From positions 11,869 to 26,914 of the forward strand of contig HF985586.1 of assembly GCA_000431215.1 (NCBI GenBank): a stretch of DNA of 15,046 nucleotides. The letters are read 5' to 3'. Source of the stretch: Prevotella sp. CAG:1031 (GTDB lineage: Bacteria; Bacteroidota; Bacteroidia; Bacteroidales; Muribaculaceae). A model generated the notes under the pieces. The model saw only the letters and a list, made by a program, of their open reading frames with translations, did not search any database and was not told where the DNA came from. The translations under genes and the position numbers were made by a program. How positions within the stretch are numbered: position 1 is the stretch's first letter; every line of letters begins with the position of its first letter. Of this stretch, positions 1-6,994 are shown piece by piece.

Positions 1-1481
1 CGTTTCACTCCCGGTTTCTCGCCTTTCTCGACATATTCACGCTGCTGTATGGTGGAGATTGTCGGCGCGTAGGTAGACGGACGTCCGATTCCGAGTTCTT
101 CGAGTTTCTTAACGAGTGTGCCTTCGTCGTAGCGCGGTGGTTGACGCCTGAAGCTTTCGGTGGCAGTGATGTCTTCGGGCTTCATTGTGTCGCCTGTTTT
201 CATCGGCGGCAACAGGGTCTCGTCGGCTGAGTCGTCACTTTCGCTGTCGGACTGGAGCGGGGTCTTCGATGCATAGACGCGCATAAAACCGTCGAATTTC
301 ACAACCTGACCCTGTATGTTGAAATGCTCCTGACGCTCGGAGTCGCCGGCGATTCTGACTGTGACGGTTGTCTTTTCAAGCTCGGCATCGGCCATCTGAC
401 TTGCTACGGCACGTTTCCATATCAGGGCGTAGAGGCGTTTTTCGCGGTCGGTTCCGTCGACGGTTGTCTTGTTGATATACGTTGGACGGATTGCCTCGTG
501 GGCTTCCTGCGCTCCTTTGCTGGAGGTGTGGAAGTGGCGCGCATGGGCGTAACGCTCTCCCAGTGATCCGGTAATCTCGGCGGCAATGGCATTCATGGCC
601 ATCGACGAGAGGTTCAGCGAGTCGGTTCGCATATATGTTATGTGCCCCGCCTCATAGAGGCGCTGGGCGACCATCATAGTCTGGCTTACGGTCATTCCGA
701 GTCGCCGCGACGCTTCTTGCTGGAGAGTGGAAGTGGTAAAAGGTGGAGCCGGGGACCTCTTCACCGGGCGAACCTGAACATCGGAGACTTCGAAACGGGC
801 GCCGGCGCAGGCTTCGAGGAATTCTTCGGCGGCTTTGCGCGTAGGCAGTGTGCGCGACAGTTCGGCGCGCACAGTTTTTCCGTCTGGCGCGAAAAAACGT
901 GCTGTCACGCGCCAGTGGGCTTCGGTCTCGAAGTTTTTGATTTCGGCCTCGCGCTCGCATATCAGACGCACCGCAACGCTCTGGACGCGACCGGCGCTGA
1001 GGGCCGGTTTGATTTTTTTCCAGAGAACGGGCGAAAGCTCGAAGCCGACGATGCGGTCGAGCACGCGGCGCGCCTGCTGGGCGTCGACGCGGTTGAGATC
1101 GATTGTGCGCGGATTCTCCAACGCTTTGTGGATTGCCTCAGGGGTAATCTCGTGGAATACGATGCGCCGCGTTGTGGACGGGTCAAGTCCGAGCACCTCA
1201 GCAAGATGCCAGGCTATGGCCTCACCCTCGCGGTCTTCATCGCTCGCAAGCCAGACCGTCTCTGCCTCCTTTGCGGCTTTGCGCAGGTCGCGGACAATGT
1301 TTTTCTTGTCTTCGGGAATCTCGTAGATGGGTTCGAAATTTCCCTGCTTGTCGACAGAGATGTCGCGTTTGCGCAGATCGCGTATATGGCCTATGCTGGC
1401 CATTACCTTGAAATCTTTTCCGAGGAAACCCTCGATAGTCTTGGCCTTCTCAGGCGACTCTACAATTATCAGGTTCTTCAT
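1..1481 (-). CDS. topA: DNA topoisomerase I (type IA), N-terminal part, cut by window edge
   Basis: Type IA topoisomerase, which relaxes negative supercoils in the cytoplasm by transient single-strand breakage. On the minus strand the frame opens at ATG 1481-1479 with MKNLIIVESPEKAKTIEGFL, the Toprim-domain start typical of TopA. The acidic Toprim motif DEDREGEA follows in the first 100 residues. The active-site block ITYMRTDS is present, with the catalytic tyrosine at about residue 283 (codon at 635-633). About 493 codons are visible and the frame is open to position 1, so the C-terminal part and any zinc fingers are off the window. It follows yebC on the same strand with a 104-bp gap and no obvious TAnnTTTG promoter, so read-through from pheT-yebC is likely. 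Function is assigned from conserved family motifs; the start fits the family exactly. Confidence 0.97.
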   Translation of the reverse strand, partial: MKNLIIVESPEKAKTIEGFLGKDFKVMASIGHIRDLRKRDISVDKQGNFEPIYEIPEDKKNIVRDLRKAAKEAETVWLASDEDREGEAIAWHLAEVLGLDPSTTRRIVFHEITPEAIHKALENPRTIDLNRVDAQQARRVLDRIVGFELSPVLWKKIKPALSAGRVQSVAVRLICEREAEIKNFETEAHWRVTARFFAPDGKTVRAELSRTLPTRKAAEEFLEACAGARFEVSDVQVRPVKRSPAPPFTTSTLQQEASRRLGMTVSQTMMVAQRLYEAGHITYMRTDSLNLSSMAMNAIAAEITGSLGERYAHARHFHTSSKGAQEAHEAIRPTYINKTTVDGTDREKRLYALIWKRAVASQMADAELEKTTVTVRIAGDSERQEHFNIQGQVVKFDGFMRVYASKTPLQSDSESDDSADETLLPPMKTGDTMKPEDITATESFRRQPPRYDEGTLVKKLEELGIGRPSTYAPTISTIQQREYVEKGEKPGVK

Positions 1482-1522
1482 TTACAGCATTGTTGGACGA
1501 GTGTCGTCGAAAGCCGCTGTCG

Positions 1523-1567
1523 CGGCACAAGCCTGAGGCCGCTGCCGCCCGGTGGCGGAGCAGCCTC
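1523..1567. other. GC-rich hairpins between yebC and topA
   Basis: Two stem-loops lie in the yebC-topA gap. One is GCCGC/GCGGC with a 4-nt loop near 1523-1537. The other is larger, with a CCGCC (1545-1549)/GGCGG (1554-1558) core and an outer GAGGC (1535-1539)/GCCTC (1563-1567) stem. Neither is followed by a U-run on the minus strand, so they are not convincing Rho-independent terminators. They could be mRNA-stabilising or attenuating structures, or simply a consequence of high GC. Confidence 0.35.
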
Positions 1568-1585
1568 GCGGGTAAAGGGGGAATG

Positions 1586-2299
1586 TTATTCTTTCATGTT
1601 GTGGAAGACGTTCTGGACGTCTTCGTCGTCTTCGAATTTCTCGAGAAGTTTCTCGATCTTCTCGCGCTGCTCGTCGGTGACCTCTTTGAGATCGTTGGGG
1701 ATGCGCTCGAATTCGGCGGAGATAATCTCGAAACCGTGTTCCTCGAGGTATTTCTGAATGTTGTTGAATTCCTCGAAGGCGCCATAGATGTCGACTTCCT
1801 CTTCGTCAGCCTCGATTTCATCGACTCCGTAGTCGATCAGTTCGAGTTCGAGATCTTCGAGCGATATGTCTTCGCGGGGTTTTACCTTGAACACGCTTTT
1901 GTGGTCGAACAGGAATGAAAGTGAGCCCTGAGTTCCGAGCGTGCCGCCATGTTTGGTAAAATATGAGCGGACGTTGGCGACCGTGCGGGTGTTGTTGTCG
2001 GTAGCGGCTTCGACAACGATTGCAATGCCGTATGGCCCGTAGCCTTCGTAGACGATTTCCTTATAGTCGCCCGACTCTTTGTCGGTAGCTTTCTTGATGG
2101 CGCGCTCAACAGTGTCTTTGGGCATATTGGCGGCCTTGGCGTTCTGCATAAGCACGCGCAGGCGGGGGTTGGTATCGGGGTCGGGACCGCCGGCTTTTGC
2201 GGCGATGGTGATTTCCTTACCGATGCGCGTGAAAGTGCGCGACATATTGCCCCAGCGTTTCAGCTTGCGAGCTTTGCGATATTCAAATGCTCTTCCCAT
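1586..2299 (-). CDS. yebC: YebC/PmpR family protein
   Basis: YebC/PmpR-family cytoplasmic protein of 237 residues, close to the usual family length of about 240. Family members act as transcription regulators or, as reported more recently for some bacterial YebC proteins, help ribosomes through proline-rich stretches; which role applies here cannot be read from sequence. The start MGRAFEYRKARKLKRW is the Bacteroidota version of the usual MAGHSKW N-terminus. Conserved blocks are TRIGKEITIAAKAGG (about residues 24-38), NMPKDTVERAIKKA (about 58-71) and YEGYGPYGIAIVVE (about 84-97), and the C-terminus is very acidic. It starts 46 bp after the pheT stop on the same strand, with no separate promoter seen, which suggests a pheT-yebC-topA transcript. 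Confidence 0.96.
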   Translation of the reverse strand: MGRAFEYRKARKLKRWGNMSRTFTRIGKEITIAAKAGGPDPDTNPRLRVLMQNAKAANMPKDTVERAIKKATDKESGDYKEIVYEGYGPYGIAIVVEAATDNNTRTVANVRSYFTKHGGTLGTQGSLSFLFDHKSVFKVKPREDISLEDLELELIDYGVDEIEADEEEVDIYGAFEEFNNIQKYLEEHGFEIISAEFERIPNDLKEVTDEQREKIEKLLEKFEDDEDVQNVFHNMKE

Positions 2300-2345
2300 T
2301 GTTGGAATTGATTATAATTGTTGTTGATGATTTCAGAGGTCAGGC

Positions 2346-4820
2346 TCAGCGGAGTTCGGCGTGGAGCTCGCGCTTGAGATTGGCGATGATTTTGTTCATT
2401 ACGGCGTCGATCTGCTTGTCGTTGAGCGTCTTTTCGTCGTCCTGAAGGGTCATTGAGATCGCGTATGACTTTTTGCCGGCGGGCAGGTTCTTACCTTCGT
2501 AGACGTCGAAGAGTTCTACGTCGCGGAGAAGTTTCTTCTCGCTCCGGCCGACTACGGTCTCGATCATTGCCATTGTGACGTCGTTGCTAACCAGCAGGGC
2601 CAGATCGCGTTTGACGGGATGGGTCTTCGGAGGCATCGAAGCGCTTACATTATGTCCGATTGACAAATTTGCCAGTTCGTTCCAGCGCAGATCGGCGTAG
2701 GCCACCTGCTGGGAGATTTCGAAGCGTTTGAGAAGTGATGCGCTGAGAATGCCCATGGTTCCGAGCAACTTCCCGGAACGGGTCGTCAGCGACAGCGAAG
2801 CTTCGAAATCGGCTGTTGGTTCGGCATCGGGGGTGAGCTGGACGGCGTGGCTGTCAATGCCCATGCGGGTCAGTATGTTGAGCACGGCGGCTTTCAGGTC
2901 GAAGAAACTCGACGTTTCGGCCTGACGGGCCCAGTTGCCGTGGCGTATATTGCCGGTCAGCCAGAGCGAGAGGCGGGCTTCCTCGCGATAGGGAGCAAGG
3001 GGCGCCTCGGCGGTCGATGCTACGGCAGGATTGTTGAAGTAGACGTTGCCGAACTCATAGAAAGCGAGGTCGGGGCGGCGCCGGTTGATATTGCGCCCGA
3101 GGCTTTCGAGGCCGCCGTAGAGCAGTGTCTGGCGCATGACGCCGAGGTCCTGACTCAGCGGATTGAGCAGGGCCACACAGCGGTCGAGAGGCATGGTGGC
3201 ATTGTCGGCATAGTATTTGACCGACGTCAGCGAGTTGTTGAGAATCTCGTTGAAGCCCTCGCCGGTCAGCTGATCGCTGATGCGGCGGCGCAGCTCGTTG
3301 TCGAGATCGGTATGGGTTTTGTAGCTCAGCGAAGCGTGGAGACGCGATTCGAATTCGACGTTGTTGTAACCGTAGATTCTGAGGATGTCCTCTATGACGT
3401 CGCACGGACGGCGGACGTCGACGCGGTAGGTGGGAACTTCGAGGTCGAGCTCTCCCTCTCTGCGTGAGGCAATGGCTATTTCGAGCAGTCCGAGAATCTT
3501 GTCGACAGTGTCGTGACCGATCTTTTTGCCTATGAGGCGGTCGACCGAGTCGTAACTGAGGGTGACGGGGTAGGGCGCTGTCGGAGCGGGATATATGTCG
3601 CAGACGGGGCCGCAGATTTCACCTCCGGCAATCTCTTTGACTAGCATGGCGGCGAGCTTGAGGGCATACATTGTGCCGTTGGGGTCGACACCGCGCTCAT
3701 AGCGGAAGCTGGCGTCGGTCTGGAGGCCGTGGCGGCGCGCGGTCTTACGGATGTCTGTCGGGTTGAAGCAGGCGCTCTCGATGAATATGTCGGTTGTTGT
3801 CTCCGTCACGCCGCTGTCCATTCCGCCGAAGACACCGGCTATACACATCGGTTCACGCCGACCGTTGCAGATGCAGAGGTCTCGCTCGTCGAGTTTGCGC
3901 TCGACTCCGTCGAGCGTGGTGAACGGTGTGCCTGTCGGGCATTGCGCTACGATGATTTTTCCTCCTTCGATTTTGTTGAGATCGAAGCAATGGAGTGGCT
4001 GACAGAAGGCATGGAGGATATAGTTAGTTATGTCGACGATGTTGTTGATCGGGCGCACTCCGATAGCCGACAGGCGTGTGCGGAGCCATTCGGGGCTTTC
4101 GCCGACCTTGACGCCGCGCACGGTTATTCCCGAGTAACGCGGACAGGCTTTTGCGTCGGCAACCTCAACGGCGATGCCTCCGTCGGGGCGGTCGAGGGTG
4201 AATCCGTCGACCGACGGGCGGTGGAGCTGACGGGCGGTGCGGTGCATGGCCATCCATGCCGCCAGATCGCGGGCGACTCCATAGTGGCTTGCGGCGTCGA
4301 TGCGGTTCGGGGTGAGGTCGACTTCGAGGACGTAGTCGCTCGTCAGTCCGTAATATTCGGAGGCGGGAGTGCCCGGACGGATGTCGTCGGAGATGACAAT
4401 GATACCGTCGTGGTTTGTGCCGACGCCGATCTCGTCTTCTGCGCATATCATGCCGAACGATTCAACGCCGCGAATCTTTGATTTTTTGATCTTGAACTCC
4501 TTGTCGCCGTCGTAGAGAGTGGTGCCGACGGTAGCCACTACCACAGTCTGGCCCGCTGCGACATTCGGCGCGCCGCAGACAATCTGAGTGGCCTGCCCGT
4601 CGCCGAGGTCCACGGTTGTAATGTGCAGGTGATCGCTGTCGGGATGAGCCTCGCAGGTCAGCACCTTTCCGATGACGAGACCGCGGAGGCCTCCGCGAAT
4701 CGATTCGACTTCTTCGACGGAGCCTGTTTCGAGGCCTATCGACGTCAGTGCGTCGGCAACCTCTTCGGCGGGCATTTCTATATCGAGATATTCTTTGAGC
4801 CAGTTCAGTGAAATATTCAT
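2346..4820 (-). CDS. pheT: Phenylalanine-tRNA ligase beta subunit
   Basis: Beta subunit of the (alpha-beta)2 phenylalanyl-tRNA synthetase, which with PheS charges tRNA-Phe. At 824 residues it is the normal long bacterial form. The order is: N-terminal MNISLNWLKEYLDI; an EMAP/tRNA-binding OB fold at about 40-150 (GLVIGKVLTCEAHPDSDHL); B3/B4 editing domain in the middle; B5 at about 415-485 (PTYRVDVRRPCDVIEDILR); a catalytic-like core; and a C-terminal ferredoxin-like anticodon-binding domain from about 730 (PVKRDLALLVSNDV) to the end. PheS is not next to it here, as is common outside gamma-proteobacteria. A promoter matching the Bacteroidota consensus lies 41-73 bp upstream. The start at 4820 agrees with the family N-terminus. 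Confidence 0.98.
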   Translation of the reverse strand: MNISLNWLKEYLDIEMPAEEVADALTSIGLETGSVEEVESIRGGLRGLVIGKVLTCEAHPDSDHLHITTVDLGDGQATQIVCGAPNVAAGQTVVVATVGTTLYDGDKEFKIKKSKIRGVESFGMICAEDEIGVGTNHDGIIVISDDIRPGTPASEYYGLTSDYVLEVDLTPNRIDAASHYGVARDLAAWMAMHRTARQLHRPSVDGFTLDRPDGGIAVEVADAKACPRYSGITVRGVKVGESPEWLRTRLSAIGVRPINNIVDITNYILHAFCQPLHCFDLNKIEGGKIIVAQCPTGTPFTTLDGVERKLDERDLCICNGRREPMCIAGVFGGMDSGVTETTTDIFIESACFNPTDIRKTARRHGLQTDASFRYERGVDPNGTMYALKLAAMLVKEIAGGEICGPVCDIYPAPTAPYPVTLSYDSVDRLIGKKIGHDTVDKILGLLEIAIASRREGELDLEVPTYRVDVRRPCDVIEDILRIYGYNNVEFESRLHASLSYKTHTDLDNELRRRISDQLTGEGFNEILNNSLTSVKYYADNATMPLDRCVALLNPLSQDLGVMRQTLLYGGLESLGRNINRRRPDLAFYEFGNVYFNNPAVASTAEAPLAPYREEARLSLWLTGNIRHGNWARQAETSSFFDLKAAVLNILTRMGIDSHAVQLTPDAEPTADFEASLSLTTRSGKLLGTMGILSASLLKRFEISQQVAYADLRWNELANLSIGHNVSASMPPKTHPVKRDLALLVSNDVTMAMIETVVGRSEKKLLRDVELFDVYEGKNLPAGKKSYAISMTLQDDEKTLNDKQIDAVMNKIIANLKRELHAELR

Positions 4821-4860
4821 CGTTGGGATGGGTTGGATGGGAATAGTGACTTTTCGGCCG

Positions 4861-4893
4861 CAAAGTTACACAATAATATATGAAAGCGCCAAA
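4861..4893 (-). promoter_or_regulatory. Predicted pheT promoter (Bacteroidota type)
   Basis: Read on the minus strand, TTTG (4893-4890), 21 nt, then TAACTTTG (4868-4861). This fits the -33/-7 pattern TTTG-N19-21-TAnnTTTG known for the primary sigma factor of Bacteroidota. The predicted start of transcription would leave a leader of about 35 nt before the pheT ATG. Confidence 0.6.
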
Positions 4894-4909
4894 AAAAGTT
4901 TCTTTGGCG
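4887..4909. repeat. 7-bp inverted repeat over the pheT -33 element
   Basis: The arms CGCCAAA (4887-4893) and TTTGGCG (4903-4909) are perfect complements separated by 9 nt. The left arm contains the pheT -33 TTTG on the minus strand. It could be an operator or a weak hairpin at the divergent pheT/outer-membrane-gene junction. No regulator is known for it. Confidence 0.4.
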
Positions 4910-4950
4910 GATTGGCGGGCTACGCCGCTGATGCTTCGGACACTTTTCGG

Positions 4951-4980
4951 TTGGATATTTGTTTGGATTTATTAACTTTG
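4951..4980 (+). promoter_or_regulatory. Predicted promoter for the outer-membrane-protein gene
   Basis: TTG (4951-4953), 19 nt, then TAACTTTG (4973-4980), a good Bacteroidota -33/-7 pair. It implies a leader of roughly 27 nt before ATG 5013. It is divergent from the pheT promoter within the 192-bp gap 4821-5012. Confidence 0.55.
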
Positions 4981-5012
4981 CGGACGTATAAACTTCAAAT
5001 CTATCACAATTC

Positions 5013-5735
5013 ATGAAAAAATCTATTTTTGCAGCGATTTTATCGCTTGTATCGGTTTTGTCGGCATCAGCTATCGGGCCGGATGTCTTCAACCATATCG
5101 GATTTGGTGCCAGCGTTGGCCTGACCGGCATAAGCATTGAGGCTGCCACCCCGATCACACGCTTCGTTCAGATGCGCGCAGGTGTGTCGATAATGCCCGG
5201 CATTAAGTTCGGCGTTCATGACATCGATGTCAATTATACGTCGCCCTTAAACACTCAGGAGTCGACGACCGTTGATCTGGACGGCAATCTGAAACGTGTT
5301 CAGGGACAGGTTATTTTCAATGTCTACCCCATACCGATGAAGTCGCTGTATGTTGCTGTGGGTGCATATTTCGGCGGCTCGACGATTGTCGACATCAAGG
5401 GAAGCAGTCCTGCTCTTGCTGGCATGAACGGAGCCGAAGTGGAAATCGGTGACTATACTCTTCCGGTTGACAATGAAGGTAAGGTCAACGGCGGCATCAA
5501 GGTCAACGGCTTCCGACCGTATTTCGGTATAGGCTGGGGACGGGCAGTGCCGGGAAAACTGGTGAATTTCGAAGTGGAGCTCGGCGTGCAGATTCATGGA
5601 ACGCCGAAACTTTATACTGATTACGGGGAAATCGGCGTAAGCACTGATTTTGGCGACGACACTTTCCAGAAAATCATGGACAAGGTCAAAGTTTATCCGA
5701 ACCTCGCGTTCAGAGTTAATTTCCGCGCTTATTAA
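5013..5735 (+). CDS. Predicted outer-membrane beta-barrel protein
   Basis: 240-residue exported protein, specific function unknown. It has a clear signal peptide (MKK, then a hydrophobic stretch, ending ASA at about residue 20). The mature part is rich in alternating polar/hydrophobic strands and glycines (for example IGFGASVGLTGISIE, LYVAVGAYFGGSTIV, FRPYFGIGWGRAV, NFEVELGVQIHG). It ends RVNFRAY, that is, with an aromatic residue as expected of barrels inserted by the Bam complex. The pattern suggests a small closed barrel of roughly 8-10 strands with periplasmic/extracellular loops. It is followed after 12 bp by another exported protein on the same strand, so the two are probably co-transcribed. 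The barrel assignment rests on strand pattern and C-terminus, not on a recognised named family. Confidence 0.8.
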   Translation: MKKSIFAAILSLVSVLSASAIGPDVFNHIGFGASVGLTGISIEAATPITRFVQMRAGVSIMPGIKFGVHDIDVNYTSPLNTQESTTVDLDGNLKRVQGQVIFNVYPIPMKSLYVAVGAYFGGSTIVDIKGSSPALAGMNGAEVEIGDYTLPVDNEGKVNGGIKVNGFRPYFGIGWGRAVPGKLVNFEVELGVQIHGTPKLYTDYGEIGVSTDFGDDTFQKIMDKVKVYPNLAFRVNFRAY

Positions 5736-5747
5736 ACTATTATTTAT

Positions 5748-6503
5748 ATGAAAAAAACTCTAATTGCCGCTTTTATGGCTGTTGTGGCCTTCACGGCGTC
5801 GGCCCAGGTTCCGGCAGACCTTACGGTGAAGATCCCTGACTGGAAACAGGTCGCTTTTTCGCGTGCGGGTGGCGCGCGGGCGTATAAGACGGCGTCAAGC
5901 TCGGCCCCATTCTGTGTTTATAATCCCAAGTCGTTCGACGGCGAGGGGAGTCCGACTAAGGTTGCCTACTGGGGAAAAGCCGCCAAGGGACTTCGTGAGC
6001 TGCGTTTCAGCGGTTCTACTCCTGTCGTTGGCAAGACGGCCGGATGGCTTAATCTTTATCGGGTAGGGCCTAAACACAGCGACGGATGGGTTATGGCTAA
6101 TGTGGTCAAAGTGGCTGACAAGGTTGATATTACCCCTCAGCTTATCGCCGAGGATCCGGGTCTGAAAGATTTCTACGGACTGACGGTTTTCATGCTCTAT
6201 CGCGCCGACGAGCAGACTGCCGACATTTTCTTCGGGCGCCTTGACAACGGCATGCTGGGATTTCCTTATGCCGTAGAGTCGGTGACTTTCAGCGACTCGG
6301 AAGATGGGAAATGCTCGCTCGGAGAGAATGATGATTATGTCTATATTAATCTGACTCCGGCGCAGAAAGGGCAGGGAGGCGCTCCGGTTATGAAGCAGAT
6401 TCCCGACGATGTCATCGCACAGCTGGCCGATATGGCGCAGCCGGTGAAGCGGCCTCTGGTGTTTGTGCTGACGACGTCAGGCGTCGCAACGACCAACCTC
6501 TGA
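5748..6503 (+). CDS. Exported protein of unknown function
   Basis: 251-residue protein that I do not recognise. It starts with a Sec signal peptide (MKKTLIAAFMAVVAFTASAQ, predicted cut after ASA), so it should be periplasmic or surface-associated; there is no lipobox cysteine. The stretch around residues 95-120 (AGWLNLYRVGP followed by DGWVMANVVKV) is reminiscent of a bacterial SH3-like fold, which is a weak guess. The rest has no motif I can name. It lies 12 bp after the barrel gene and is likely in the same transcript, so the two products may act together at the envelope. Its last 27 bases overlap the 3' end of the convergent gene on the other strand, and no terminator is visible between them. 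Confidence 0.75.
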   Translation: MKKTLIAAFMAVVAFTASAQVPADLTVKIPDWKQVAFSRAGGARAYKTASSSAPFCVYNPKSFDGEGSPTKVAYWGKAAKGLRELRFSGSTPVVGKTAGWLNLYRVGPKHSDGWVMANVVKVADKVDITPQLIAEDPGLKDFYGLTVFMLYRADEQTADIFFGRLDNGMLGFPYAVESVTFSDSEDGKCSLGENDDYVYINLTPAQKGQGGAPVMKQIPDDVIAQLADMAQPVKRPLVFVLTTSGVATTNL

Positions 6504-6989
6504 ATCTACGCTGATGGCCAGCGGGGCGATTGCGCGAGCGGTTCCGGTGGCCAGAAAGAGAACGCAGCGGGCAATCTCGGCGGGTAACAGTCTGTCGGGA
6601 TTGACGCTGTGGCGTCCGCTGTGGTCGGGCTGCGAACCAACGTATACGTCGGCCTGAACTCCGGGCAGGTCGATTGCTACCGACGAGCTTGTCGAGCCAT
6701 AGCGCGCTGCGAAATGTTCGCGGGCATTGCCTGCGTCGGGGTCGTATGTGGCGCCTGTCGCTCCGGCGAGGTTCATGGCGTCGCGCCTGCTACAGTTTTT
6801 AACTGTGAAATATACCGGCCGACTGTCGGCAGTAAGGCTACTGACTATAGCGGCGACAACGGGCGTCATCTCGCCGGCGGCGACGAACACGGGCTCTCCG
6901 GTCTGGCGGCGCGGCAGCGAAAGACGTCGCCGCGACACTGGGCCGCGGCGATAGTCTTCCATTTTCTTTTCGAGATAGTTGTCGGCCAT
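6477..6989 (-). CDS. Degenerate Rossmann/SDR-like protein
   Basis: 170-residue protein, start ATG 6989, only 5 bp after the ettA stop on the same strand, so it is almost certainly the last gene of the ruvX-def-ettA operon. The C-terminal part (about 130-160: NPDRLLPAEIARCVLFLATGT followed by AISVD) resembles the end of short-chain dehydrogenases, where a similar segment precedes the final strand. However, the N-terminal glycine-rich nucleotide motif and the YxxxK catalytic pair are not visible, and the length is well short of the usual 250. It begins with a charged tail (MADNYLEKKMEDYRRG) followed by a basic stretch. A catalytically dead or repurposed SDR-derived protein is the best reading. 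Role unknown. The gene overlaps its convergent neighbour by 27 bp at the 3' end. Confidence 0.65.
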   Translation of the reverse strand: MADNYLEKKMEDYRRGPVSRRRLSLPRRQTGEPVFVAAGEMTPVVAAIVSSLTADSRPVYFTVKNCSRRDAMNLAGATGATYDPDAGNAREHFAARYGSTSSSVAIDLPGVQADVYVGSQPDHSGRHSVNPDRLLPAEIARCVLFLATGTARAIAPLAISVDSEVGRCDA

Positions 6990-6994
6990 CGATG

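Noticed and set aside
642..1757. Long open frame on the plus strand opposite topA
   Set aside because: It is antisense to a clear TopA and runs on into yebC. The translation has no recognisable motif. GC-rich codon use leaves opposite frames open.
2847..4481. Open frames on the plus strand opposite pheT
   Set aside because: PheT is intact over the whole stretch. These are shadow frames without family features.
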